From: Tanytarsus gracilentus
Taxonomy: Eukaryota; Arthropoda; Insecta; Diptera; Chironomidae
NCBI GenBank assembly: GCA_038502055.1
Contig: JAXRKN010000044.1
Span: 1,522,001 to 1,586,000 of the forward strand
Reading direction: 5' to 3'
DNA: 64,000 nucleotides
Below, in pieces: positions 44,501 to 54,458 of the stretch; positions within the stretch are counted from its first letter, which is position 1; the number at the start of each line of letters is the position of its first letter. The translations under genes were made by a program, and so were the position numbers. The notes below the pieces were generated by a model that was given only the letters and a program-made list of their open reading frames with translations, searched no databases and was not told where the DNA came from.

Positions 44501-47500
44501 TTGGATGGAGGGCTAAAATTTACTTTGTAGTTTTGTGTTTAAACTAGAGGAAATAAATATAATGAAAATGTAAAATCAAAATTTGTTTGAAAAAATTTAG
44601 GAGTTGAAATACATACGAGCATTTTTAGGTACCTAAAAGGTGTGGTAACACTTATTGCTCATAATTCGTGTCGTGGCATATGGCTCGGCCTGGGCCGCCA
44701 GGCTTCTGTTTTCGCCGATGGTAGCTCTTTGGGTCTATATTAGCCCATTTTGGATTTTTCGAGTATGACCACAGGTCGTACCATGGCGGCCATAATGTCC
44801 ATTTTTCATACAAATTTTCTCTTATATGTATTCATGGTTCGCTGACTCGGATATTGATCAGAATCGAGTGACATTGTGTTGGTTCCTCGGCTGGTGTTGG
44901 TTCCTCCGCTGGTGTTGGTTCTCCGCTGGATGTTGGTTCCTCGGCTGGATGTTGGTTCTCGGCTGGATGTTGGTTTGGCTGGTGTTGGTTCCGGTGGTGT
45001 TGGTTTCGGTGGTGTTGGTTTCGGCTGGTGTTGGTTCCTCCACTGGGTTGGTTTCCGCGGGTTGTTTGGGTTGGTTTGGTGGTGTTGGTTTTCCGCGGTG
45101 TTAATTCCTCGCGATGTTGGTTCTCCGCTGTGTTTTCCTCCGCTGAATGTTGGTTCCTCGTGTGTTTTCCTTTTTGTCTTCTCCGGCTTCCCAGGCTTCC
45201 CAAGTCTTTTTGCGCTTCTCCATGGCGTTTCAATACTGTCGTTAAAGTGGGTTACACGGAATACCCCGTGGTTTTGAAACATTTTTTCCCTCTTCTAAGT
45301 TGTTGGCCCATTAAAATTTCTAAGCCGGCTTTTAGTTCTTTGATTTTTAAAGGTGTTCCTCATTTTTGATATTTTTAAGTTTTATATGGCGAGTAAAAAA
45401 AATATTAAATTCAAGATTCTTTCTCTTCTTGATGAATTATTAGAAAAGGATCGAACCATAAATGAAAGTTGTAGGGCATTTTTAGAGTGCATGGAGACTG
45501 AATTTAGTGATCCTTTGATGCTTAATAAATGCATTAGAGTCTCTAGTATACGTAAAAAAATATCTCAATGCTATGAAAAAATTCTTAATGGCATTTTGAT
45601 CATCATTAATGTGATGGTAAAAATGTATGGAGAAATTTGTTTGGATGTTTTTAAGCATGTAGCATGATAGAAAAATTCCAAATAAAATATATTTTGATAG
45701 TGCATGGTAATGGCTATACCTCTGATTTTTTTCAGAATTTTTGGAATGAAGGAAACGGGAAAAAATGCACAAAAACAAAAGTGATCGAACCATCAAATGA
45801 TCGGAGAAACAATTTGTAATCCTAACTTAAATTTATAATGATCTCTTTAAAAACTCATCATAAAGACGTAGAAACAAATGTTTACATTGCAAATAATCTT
45901 CTGCGAGATCAAAAAGCGTGTTAAGAAATTTTTAGCGAAAATATTTACCGCAGTAAAACAATCATCCGACAATGACAGTACGAGAGAGTTAGTCGCACTT
46001 AAACGCGACAAAAGAAATGGAAAATTTTTATATTTAGAGAGCATCGATAAGGTCGATGACAAGAGCGGTGTCAAAAATTTTATGACATGTTTTTTTCTCA
46101 TTACTGACGACTTTTATAATGAGATAAGGTTATATTATCTTTATTAATAGAACAATTAAGCTGATTAGTGTCATGTACAACACGTTAAAATTATCCAAAT
46201 ACAACCGGAGATTATAGGCAATCGAGACATATCGGGATATTTACGCGTATGACATTCTAAGTTCTTTTTGATGACATCATAAACAATATTTTTTTTCTCT
46301 CTCTTATTTGCGAGTTAAAGCCGAGTAGTGAGTTGTGCTAAGAAGAGAGAGAAAATCACCATTGTTACTGAAGACAGAGCCGGCAACAAGTGTCATCATT
46401 GATTGTCGTGTGTCACATTTTACGAATATTTTTTATTTTCATTAAAAAAATCGCCTTAAGATTCTTTTAAAGTCAAAATATGGACAGAATTCAGTGGGCT
46501 GATTGACTAAATAACACTCGAGAATAATTTTAAAGTCTCTTTGATTAATGCGTAAAAGAATATTTCCTTTATCAATATGATTCATGGCGTTTGGCCAAAT
46601 ATATTGAAAATCTTAATCGTAAATAAAAAAAAAGTCATTGCGGAACATTTTTTTTATAAATTTTGTTCTATCACGTATTAACTGACTAACGTGTCATGAG
46701 ATCATTATATATTGAAGAAGAGAGCGAGAGAAGAGTGATCGATACCAGTGTAGGTGTTTTGCGCTCTACAGCGATTTTGATGATCACGACGATGATGACT
46801 TGAACATCTTTTTATGCAAATAAAAAAAAAGAGTTTCTAACTCCGCTGTTTGATGATTTGTTTGTGGTTATTGCTAATACTTAAAAGCTGAGTTGAGAAA
46901 ATTATAATCAATTTAGCGCTGCCTCAATGGCAACAATAAATTAATTGCGTAAATGAGGATGTTCACGTGTGAAAATACTTGCGTTGGATTCCACACGCTA
47001 ACTTTTAAAACCTTTTTTTAAAATCCAATGAAAGAATTCATTTTTCATAATTCCATCTGCGGCACACAACCATTATTCTCATCATCATCCGCAGCCGTGC
47101 TTATTGTGAAAATTTTTTTGCGAAAGAGAAAAGAAGTTAATTTTTCATTTTTGGACTTTTTTTCTCCCTCTCTCGATTAAGTCTTTCGTCCCACGCATTA
47201 GACTTTTTTTGTGAGTTAATTATTTGCGATGTAACGTCTCTAGTGAACATTAATTAAAATAAATTCAAGATCATGCTCAGCTCTCAAAACCTTAATAAAA
47301 TTGCGAGAACGATATCGTTAAAGTTAACAAGTGAAATAAATTTAATCTCAAAAATTATGATACGCGTTTAAATGACGATGAACTGTCAAAACAAAGCAGA
47401 AAAAATTTCGCAGCGTTTTTCATGAGAAAAATTATCGCTTGGATCTTAACAGAATGCTCAAACAATGGAGGAACATATTGAAAGAAATCATCCGAAGCGG

Positions 47501-49433
47501 CGTCTTGCTCAAGTGTCATTTTTTACCGAAAAAAGTCTCCTTCGTGCTATCTGAATGCGAAAACTTTCTCAAGCTATTAAAAAAACTGTGCAACGGTCTA
47601 CTTTTTAGCTTCACTGTTAAATCTCTAAAGATTAATTAAGATTATAGGTGATTTCGTGTGTTCTATATTGACGCATACACTTTTTTTCGAAAAGGTGTAA
47701 AAAAGATTTTTCCCACACGATTTAAAATTCTAATAGATCCGGATGTGACGGCTTAATGGTGAAATTTTCCGGAACAATCTTAAACAACAAAACTATTCCA
47801 TAAAGTAAAAACATCGTCTTGTTATTGTTAAAGCACTTCATTAGATTTGAGTACTCAAATATTTATCATCCATTAATTTTGCATCACGTCAATATAGAAT
47901 CACAAAGTTAATATAGTCACTGCAACACTTTTTTTTCAATAGCGCTTTGGTGTGAATTTACGCAAGGTGTAACTAATCGATTTGTAGAAAATTATCCATA
48001 TATTTTGACCCACATCGTTCTCCGCTTCAATCTCAATTTCAATTAACTAACTCATGGCACCCACGTAATATATTTGGAGCTCTCTATTGTCCACAGTGAA
48101 ATTACAAAACGAGAGTGAGAGTTGGCAAAATTCATTTCTTTTCGCTATGCAGATTTAGATTTGCATAAATTACCACAAACATCTCAAGTTGCTACAAATG
48201 TGCCAATTAGGGATAGTTTAACAAATTCAAGAAAAGTTTCAGAAATTTTTGTGAATGAGAACGCCACTGCTGACGATCAACAGGTGGTTTATGTTTGATC
48301 ATTTTTTAGCTGTCAATAAATTTAAAGAAAATAAATTTGAAAGCTTTTTCAAACACCCCTAGGCGAAAAACTAATCACATTGTGAGGTGCGCGCAATTAT
48401 AAATGAATAATTACGGGTCATGTCACATATATCGAAAACGGAAAAAAAATAATCGGCGACAATGACAGTTGGAGTGAATTTAATTAACGCATTCACACAC
48501 GATTCAATTAAAAGTTTTTAAAAACTTTTTATCTCACACATTCCAACAAATTCTATAAAGCTCACCTAATTTAAATCGCTTTATGGATATTTTTTTAAAT
48601 TGCTTTTTAATTTAATCCGCTGGATTAAGAGTTTAAAATATTTTTTTCAGGTGACTGAATTGGTTCGAGTCTAAAGCAAAACTGAGACGGCAATTCTCAA
48701 CGATGTTCGAAGTAATTCACACGGCATAAAGCATCGACTAAAAACATGCAACAATCACCACCTAATGCTCACCGAATGCTTTAACGAAAGAGCGCGCAAA
48801 TTTTGTTATGAAAACATCGGCTAATGAATGAAGAAGGATTCATCAAAAAAAAGTCTCTTTAAAACTTGTGCAATCTCTCTCAAGAAATTATAATTTTCTT
48901 AATGGACACGATTGTAAAGTCAGCAATTTTAGGAAGCCACAAAAACAATAAAGCTTAATTGCGGGCGGTTTAAATTTAAAATCTTTGATCACAATGAGTT
49001 TTAAAGATGAGTCTTGTGGGCGAGTTTCGAGAAATTAATTTGCGAACGATCACATAACTTACCAGCGTTTATCATCTAATGGACAAATTATGTCTCACAC
49101 ATTAATTTGAATAACTTTTATAACGCAAATTAAAGATAATGCTCTTGTGGATGTTAGCGAGAGTTGATGATGATCCACAAGAGCATGTCAACATTTAAAG
49201 ACGTAAACAAACCCCAAATTAGATTCAATAAAAGAGAACTCACTTTTCTTTGGTGTCGCGGCAACTGGCAGCTCTGCTTTTTTGTCATGAGTCGAACATA
49301 TTCGGCTGACTTTTGATAGCGAAGGAATTCCTGATGGCTGCTTGATACCGCTCGGCTTATGTATGATTGATGCACTAGGATTTTCACTTGGATCCACTAT
49401 CGAATGATAATCACTCACATCACTCATCTTCAC
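29560..49433 (-). CDS. CLIP-190: CLIP-170/CLIP-190 microtubule plus-end tracking protein
   Basis: Core exons are 49433-49244, 37266-37114, 37057-36842, 36780-36615, 36555-36372, 36248-36180, 35048-34938, 34007-33897, 33578-33503, 33444-29862 and 29806-29560. They sum to 1701 residues, matching fly CLIP-190 (about 1690). A Ser/Pro/Lys-rich head precedes CAP-Gly 1 (about residues 75-142, [13 protein letters not shown]) and CAP-Gly 2 (about 190-260, [13 protein letters not shown]). A very long coiled coil spans about residues 340-1620, mostly from the 3583-bp exon. Two zinc knuckles follow ([15 protein letters not shown] and [15 protein letters not shown]), and the protein ends in DETF. It binds growing microtubule ends and EB1, and the C-terminal ETF can fold back on CAP-Gly. 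The 36842 donor (A|GTTGTT) is weak but alone keeps phase. Intron 1 exceeds 11 kb. Confidence 0.95.
33805..33822 (-). other. Possible 18-nt microexon of the CLIP gene
   Basis: On the minus strand a strong donor GAA|GTAAGT at 33805 is preceded by AAAAAG|ATC at 33822, which would give six residues (IKKSTE) in phase 0. Both neighbouring exons meet in phase 0, so the microexon would insert cleanly into the coiled coil. The acceptor is A-rich and weak, although a pyrimidine tract (TCTCTTTCTCTATC) lies just upstream. Confidence 0.3.
37892..37951 (-). other. Candidate 60-nt cassette exon of the CLIP gene
   Basis: The open 60-nt segment is bounded by AAAAG| and |GTAATG on the minus strand. It is phase 1 at both ends, as are the donor of exon 1 and the acceptor of the CAP-Gly 1 exon. 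It would add about 20 Ser-rich residues ([19 protein letters not shown]). It is locally GC-rich compared with the surrounding intron. The upstream pyrimidine tract is poor, so confidence is moderate. Confidence 0.5.
38134..38259 (-). other. Candidate 126-nt cassette exon of the CLIP gene
   Basis: The segment is bounded by TTTTAG| (38260) and A|GTGGGT (38133) and is phase 1 at both ends. It encodes 42 residues ([17 protein letters not shown], then Ser/Lys-rich to SPDRKSS). Including it gives a 1743-residue protein. The sequence is polar and low in A/T runs compared with the intron. It could add a phosphorylatable linker before CAP-Gly 1. Confidence 0.6.
38711..39051 (+). repeat. 17-bp minisatellite, about 20 units
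   Basis: The unit is GTGTTCCATTTTCCACT with substitutions (TTTCATT for TTCCATT, TATG for TGTG). Because 17 is not a multiple of three and the unit has no stop codons, all three plus-strand frames stay open and give a repeating Phe/His/Cys/Ser-rich peptide with a 17-residue period. This is a by-product of the repeat. Confidence 0.95.
39053..39400 (+). repeat. Tandem units of about 150 bp inside element copy 1
   Basis: Three units begin near 39060, 39192 and 39343. Each has a CAAT(C)GATTCCTG-like start followed by ACGAGTTCAACGA and TACATGAAGCCATA; the first two then continue TTTTAAAAAATGGACATTAG and a GGCCGGCCGTGA block. The third leads into the distal part shared with copy 2, so copy 2 has only one such unit. 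Confidence 0.8.
39562..39594 (+). repeat. ACGG tetranucleotide microsatellite
   Basis: CAGACAGACGG is followed by at least seven GGAC-phase tetranucleotides. It sits inside element copy 1, close to its right end, and has no counterpart in copy 2. Confidence 0.95.
39671..44619. other. CLIP intron 1, interior between the two elements
   Basis: AT-rich intron sequence with no exon that could be supported on either strand. It contains no long repeat beyond simple A and T runs. Alternative first exons could hide here because first exons are short and leave no ORF. Confidence 0.5.
44620..45290 (-). mobile_element. Repetitive element copy 2, inverted relative to copy 1, with a different minisatellite
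   Basis: Read on the minus strand, it starts AAATGTTTCAAAACCAC, then CCGTGTAACCCACTTTAAC, CAGTATTGAAAC and GGAGAAG, as in copy 1. It ends with CGATTCTGATCAATAT, AAATTTGTATGAAAAATGG, CGACCTGTGGTCAT, GGCGAAAAC and AAGTGTTAC. The middle is a GC-rich minisatellite unrelated to that of copy 1. The left limit is uncertain because the last 45 bp of copy 1 are not matched. It lies in intron 1 of the CLIP gene. Confidence 0.75.
44874..45150 (+). repeat. 17-19-bp minisatellite in element copy 2
   Basis: Plus-strand units are variants of GGTGTTGGTTCCTCGGCT, about ten well-kept copies to 45060 and then degenerate ones (GTTGGTTCCTCG, GTGTTTTCC). Several frames on both strands remain open through it (Asn/Gln/Thr/Pro-rich on the minus strand), which is a repeat artefact. 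Confidence 0.9.
45386..45667 (+). CDS. Unassigned small ORF beside element copy 2
   Basis: The ORF would encode 93 residues (start [19 protein letters not shown]) with an amphipathic N-terminal helix, three cysteines and a hydrophobic segment ([12 protein letters not shown]). It is on the strand opposite to the CLIP gene and about 100 bp outside element copy 2. AT-rich chance ORFs of this size do occur here. It could belong to a longer version of the element or be noise. No family was recognised. Confidence 0.25.
   Translation: MASKKNIKFKILSLLDELLEKDRTINESCRAFLECMETEFSDPLMLNKCIRVSSIRKKISQCYEKILNGILIIINVMVKMYGEICLDVFKHVA
45668..49243. other. CLIP intron 1, promoter-proximal part
   Basis: AT-rich sequence with short open frames on both strands (for example 45878-46147 and 47439-47639), none with splice support or recognisable similarity. 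No RNA gene was seen. Confidence 0.5.
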
Positions 49434-50583
49434 TCGATTTTTTTAAATAACAAACACGAAAATAAATTAAATTTGCTTGCGTTATGCTTCGCAAGTTTTT
49501 CTCTGTAAGATGAAGAAACGGGAATATTAACGACTACTATTATAAGCATAGATTTTTTATGTGTGCTCGATTGGATTATGCTTAATTTATGCTGCACAAT
49601 GCTCGCTGTCGCTCTTCTCTGTATGCTAATATGAAAATGCATAAATTTCCACTCAAATCTTCAACTTTCTCTCTTTCTTTTCTATTTATAGAGCGACAGA
49701 ATAATGAGAATGATCAATTTTAGGAATTTCTGTACACATCACTTATTTTTTTTAAATTGAAAATTGAGGAATATTTTGTAAACACATCACGAAATTTTCA
49801 GATTTTCAGCACTTACACAATTTGTATCGCTTGAAATTGAATCACGATCGATGCGATTCTCCTTTGACTTTACTCACAACCCAAAAAATTGCTTTAATTA
49901 CTGCGGAAAGACATTTAAAATTGGACAATTTCTGCGAGAATTTCAAACACAAATCGAATGAACGAAGTTTACTGAGATCTGCTGATTCGATTATCCGACT
50001 GTAATTTGAATTTTTCTGTAACGGATTTTTAAGTTGAACATGATCACGTGCGATGAATTTTAAAAATGCCGGTTAATTAATTATATATTTTGATACTTCG
50101 TGGAATAATTAATACATTTACTATCGTCAAGGATAAATTTTATGATAATTTGAAGTTGGTTGAGATCAGTTTCATAAATAGTGCATTGTAATAATTTCTC
50201 GTCATGTCATGATGAAAATGCGATTGAATATAATTAAAAATAAATCTCAACTTGCAAAAACTTGTTTCAACAAGTCACTATAAATGTAATTCCACTATCA
50301 TGGTAATTTTAAAAACTATCTTATCTCCACACTCCCCCAAAAATTCTGAAAGAAGTGGTTGCCACAGGTCAAGAAATATATTCATGATTCACATTTATTT
50401 ACAAAGCCATATGTTATCTCCTATACGTCAACGTGTTTTTCTACTTACATGAGACGAAAATTGTAAACGACACACCATCAAATAGATTTCAATGACTTTT
50501 TTTTTCATAATCATTCTCTAACAAACTGTTGTTCTGTGAAGACGTATATTTAAAAAATAAAGTGGAGAGAAAAAGTGATAGTC
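49434..50583. promoter_or_regulatory. Divergent upstream region of the CLIP gene and the P450
   Basis: CLIP (-) and the P450 (+) start codons are 1150 bp apart. No TATA box is certain for either. Nothing else could be supported. Confidence 0.5.
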
Positions 50584-52263
50584 ATGTGGATGTTTTTGAT
50601 TCTGATTGTCCTCTTTTTATTGTACTCTTTTATCAAGAGGCAATACACCTATTGGGAAAACTCAAGTATTCCTCATTTAAAATCAAAATTTCCATTCGGA
50701 AACTTGGAGAAGGTCGCTAAAAATACAGGATCATTCGGCACTGCAATTTATGACATCTACAGAGAGTCAAATGAACCACTCCTCGGCATTTATTTGTTCT
50801 TTAAACCAGCAATTCTAGTTCGCGATCGTGAGCTTGTAAAAAATATTTTGACAAAGGATTTCGCGCATTTTCATAGTCGTGGAGTTTACGTAGATGCCAA
50901 ACGTGATCCAATGTCGGGAAATTTATTCAGCTTAGAGGGAGATGAATGGAAAAATTTGAGGCAAAGATTGACACCCGCATTTACTTCCGGAAAGCTCAAA
51001 GGAATGTTTGAAAATATCTCTGCGATTGGTGACGAGTTGGTGAAGCATTTTGATAAATTTGCTAAAGAAAAAACTGACATCGATATTCGAGATTTAGCAA
51101 GCTGCTATGTCGCCGACTGTCTAGCATCAATTGCTTTCGGTCAAAGTGGCGTGTCGTCAATTAAAAACCCTCAGCATGAATTTAGAATGAATGCCAGACG
51201 ATTGAATGAAAATTCAAGCTTTATAAATATTATTCGAAGAACTGCTGTCTTTGTGTGCCCTGGGTAAGTAAAATTTATTTCATAACTTAATTTTTGTATG
51301 GACATTTTAAAACATGAAAACATTTTTTATCTCTCTAGTTTGATTAAAATTTTAAGAATGAAAGGGCTTCCTACATTCATGCGTGAGTTTTGCTTACGTT
51401 TGGTGAAGAATACAGTCGAAGAGCGTGAGAGAGAAAATATCGTTCGTAAAGACTTGATGCAGTATCTCATTCAACTCAGAAATGGCAATGGAACAAGTGA
51501 CAATGATGAGTGGACAGTAAAGAAGTCAGGTAATTGTATCATAAAAAAATATATATAACTTCGATCGGATTATTGAGGGCAATCATGACTCTTACTTTTC
51601 TTATCTCAAAAACTCTTTCCAGACAAAAACAAAAAATCTTTATCACTCGAGGAGATTGCCGCAAATGTTTTCATTTTTTACATCGCCGGTAACGAAAGCT
51701 CTTCATCAACTATCGCATACACGCTCTTTGAATTCACACAAAATCAAAAGCTTTTAGAGCGCGCTTATGAAGACATTGAAAGCTCTTTAGAAAAACATGG
51801 CGGAGTTATGACTTATGATGCAATAATGGACATGAATTTTATTGACATGTGTGTAAAGGAAACGTTGAGAAAATATCCTGGACTGCCGATTCTCAATCGT
51901 AAATGCTTTCAAGATTACAACACTCCGCATTTCACCATCAAAAAAGGCACTTCAATTATCATTTCTCTCTTGGGTATTCATAGAGACGAGAAATTCTTTC
52001 CGAACCCTGAAAAATATGACCCCGAAAGATTTAGTGATGAGAGAAGAGATTATGATGAAGACATGTACATGCCATTCGGTTCAGGCCCACGAAACTGCAT
52101 CGCATTCCGAATGGGTTTGCTTATCACAAAAGTTGCGATAGTCAAGCTGCTGAAAAATTATCGCTTTGAAGCGCTTTCAATTAGAGAGCTTGAATTTGAT
52201 TTTGGTACAGTGGGCTTGTTACCAAAGTCTGGAATGTGCAAGATTAAAGTTTTGCCAAAATAA
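50584..52263 (+). CDS. Cytochrome P450, CYP6-like (CYP3 clan)
   Basis: Exons 50584-51263, 51339-51529 and 51623-52263 encode 503 residues. An N-terminal membrane anchor (MWMFLILIVLFLLYSF) targets the endoplasmic reticulum. The I-helix motif is AGNES (from residue 312), ExxR is ETLR (370-373), PERF is at 424-427 and the haem loop is FGSGPRNCIAFRMG with Cys449 as ligand. The position after the Cys-Ile pair is Ala where Gly is usual, a tolerated change. Such enzymes insert one oxygen atom into xenobiotics, plant toxins or insecticides using NADPH-P450 reductase; the substrate is unknown. An AATAAA signal at 52292-52297 lies only 18 bp before the stop of the convergent neighbour. Confidence 0.95.
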
Positions 52264-52309
52264 AAAATTTATTACAAAAATTTTAGTACAAAATAAAATT
52301 TGATTCAAA
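52264..52309. terminator. 46-bp convergent intergenic space with interlocking poly(A) signals
   Basis: AATAAA for the P450 is at 52292-52297 (+). AATAAA for the pathogen-related gene is at 52273-52268 on the minus strand. With cleavage 15-25 nt beyond each signal, each transcript should end inside the other gene's coding exon. Confidence 0.65.
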
Positions 52310-53116
52310 TTAAATTTTCAAATTTGCCATTGGGCAACCACTTGGTACCACTTCCTTATTTTGAAACAATTTTCTCAATGAATCAGCGGGATCAAAGAAG
52401 ACTTCTAAGTCTTCAATCTCGAATTTATCGTTGACTTTTGCGACTGACACACCATAAACTTCCACAATCTCATTCGATGCCTTTGACTCAATTTTAGTTC
52501 CATCATTGGTTTTGATAGAGAAATCTCCATTATTCAATCCCCAATGACGCCACTTGAAAGCGACAACAGGCGGACCGCTGTACACTACCATAACCTCCCA
52601 AGAAAAGACACGCAAAGCTCGCTTGAATAATTTGTGAGATTCAATAAAATCCAATTCACTCGCTTTGTAATGCTCGGTGTCGCCAATGAGTGCATTATAA
52701 GTTCCAAGTTGAAGCATCTCATCGACCGTCCTCCACTCCTTTCCGTTCACTGCGAAGCGATATTTTTCCTTATTGATCGTTCGAATTTGATCAGCACGCA
52801 GCTTATGCGACATTTCCTTTTCCCAATTCTTTAATAATTTAAATGAATTTTTAATGGACTGGTCAATGAAGTTTTAAGAACTCACTTTCACCAAATTACT
52901 GACGAGCCATTCGAGCGAACCTTCAGCATGAGTGACCATTTTTTCTGGAATTTTAACAAATTTGAAATTAATTTTATTGCAGAATTTAATTTTCAAACCT
53001 TTTTCATAGGCTGCATTTGCCTTGCTATAATCGGGTATTATTCCATAACGCCATTCATGATCCTTATCATTCAATACTGCATTTGGATTTGTCATAAAAT
53101 CCGGAAGATCGGCCAT
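52310..53116 (-). CDS. Pathogen-related protein-like, SnoaL/NTF2-like fold
   Basis: Exons 53116-52886 and 52828-52310 encode 249 residues with a phase-0 join. The start MADLPDFMTNPNAVLNDK, the segment EWRYGIIPDYSKANAAYEKG, NWEKEMSHKL, and VYSGPPVVAFKWRHWG followed by VEVYGVSVAKV match the plant 'pathogen-related protein' family, which also has insect members. The C-terminal part has the pattern of an NTF2/SnoaL-like ester-binding domain. No signal peptide is seen, so it is probably cytosolic. The biochemical function is unknown in this family. The upstream intergenic DNA is shared with the divergent LRCH-like gene. Confidence 0.85.
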
Positions 53117-54289
53117 TATTGACTGAAAAAAAATAATTTTTTAGAGATTAAATTCTTTATAAGAATAATCTCTAGAATGCAAAAGAGAGAATACGTGACT
53201 AATTTGCAAATCTGCGACCTTGTGAAAAAAATAAAGCGCGTGTGATCAAAATATTTTCAAAATTATCATTTTCATCTCCATGTGCGAGACATAAAAAAAT
53301 CCAAAATCAACACGTGAATATCCTGATTAGAAAATTTTGGATTCAAAATTTAATTAAATCTTTTAGTTTTTTAAAAATTGAATTCACATCACAATGAAAT
53401 CTTTGAGAATTTTATCCTTTCGTTGCTAAACAAATTTGCATTAAAAATTTATCATTTTTTTTGCAGAGAATTGAATAAATATTTATGAAATTATTTACCA
53501 ATTATTTTTTTGCACTTTTTGGACTTTTAAACTGAATTCTTTGATAACCGAACGCTTACTGATATTTTTTAGAACCGAATATTTCGCTCTTTTGACTGTT
53601 GCTTCTTCTTTCCAGCTTTTTTTTGCAAAAAAAGAGATTGTTGAGAGTTGAGAAAATTTTGCATTCGCACACTCGAGTTAACTCTTATCTTTGCAAAAAA
53701 ATTATTATTTTTTCGATTGTGATATTAAATTTTTTAAAAATCTCATACATTTTGAAAATATTTTGAAAAATTAATTCTTTTTTAAATAAAAATTAAGCAT
53801 CGAAAGATTTCAAACAAAAAAAATTAACCACGTGCGCTGCGCATACAATCAGTCTCACATAAACCCAAACGGTCGTTTTAGTTTGAATTTTTCTTTCACA
53901 TAATACTCGCATTCATCCTATCGTCCATATGACGAGGGTGCCGCATTATTTTACTCTCTCGATTCTCTCATTTTCGTTAGCGGTTTATGCTCAGTTCGTC
54001 GTTGAAGTTTACCGAGAAGAGAAGCATAAAAAAATATAGTCCGGGAAGAGATTGCAAAAAAATATAAAAAATTATTAGGGTGGTGAAATAAATTTTATTT
54101 AACGCCAATGTTAATAGTGCATCGATGTTCTCTAGATTATGCTTTAGTTCATTAAGATAATTCTTTATTTCTATATAAGTCTGTAAATAAGGCGTTAAAG
54201 AAAGAAGCAATAAAAATCCGATGAGAGAAAAAAATATAAAAAAAGTGAATAGGAGCTCTTAAAAAAATCAATTGAGGCCGACAAATTCG
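53117..54289. promoter_or_regulatory. Divergent upstream region between the pathogen-related gene and the LRCH-like gene
   Basis: AT-rich, about 1.17 kb, with no ORF that could be supported. It presumably holds both promoters and the 5' UTR exons. Confidence 0.5.
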
Positions 54290-54458
54290 ATGGCTGTATC
54301 AGTTATTAATAATACCAACGTTATGAATCTAACTCGGTCTCTCGAAAAGATTCTCGACGAGTGTTGTGTGAGCGGAGAGCTTGTTCTAGCAAATCGCAAG
54401 CTGAAGGACTTTCCAAAATATTATGGAAAATACAATTTAACGGACACTGTCTTTGCAG
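54290..54458 (+). CDS. Lrch: First coding exon of an LRCH-type leucine-rich-repeat/calponin-homology protein (partial)
   Basis: The exon encodes 56 residues from MAVSVINNTNVMN. The pattern LTRSLEKILDECCVSGELVLANRKLKDFP and then YNLTDTVFA matches the N-terminus of LRCH proteins, where an acidic helix leads into the first leucine-rich repeat (SGEL.L..RKL..FP). The donor GCAG|GTATGT leaves phase 1, and the family expects Asp next. LRCH proteins have about nine leucine-rich repeats and a C-terminal calponin-homology domain and act on the actin cortex. No later repeat exon was found in the remaining 9.5 kb, so the gene must continue beyond the window. A slightly upstream in-frame ATG is at 54272. 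Confidence 0.6.

Noticed and set aside
44806..45369. Several long ORFs on both strands rich in Asn, Thr, Pro, Gln or Val, Leu, Trp
   Set aside because: They are by-products of the GC-rich minisatellite of element copy 2.
54272..54289. Alternative LRCH start at 54272 (MRPTNS leader)
   Set aside because: In frame and possible, but the downstream ATG was preferred by similarity of the N-terminus to the family; it cannot be settled from sequence alone.
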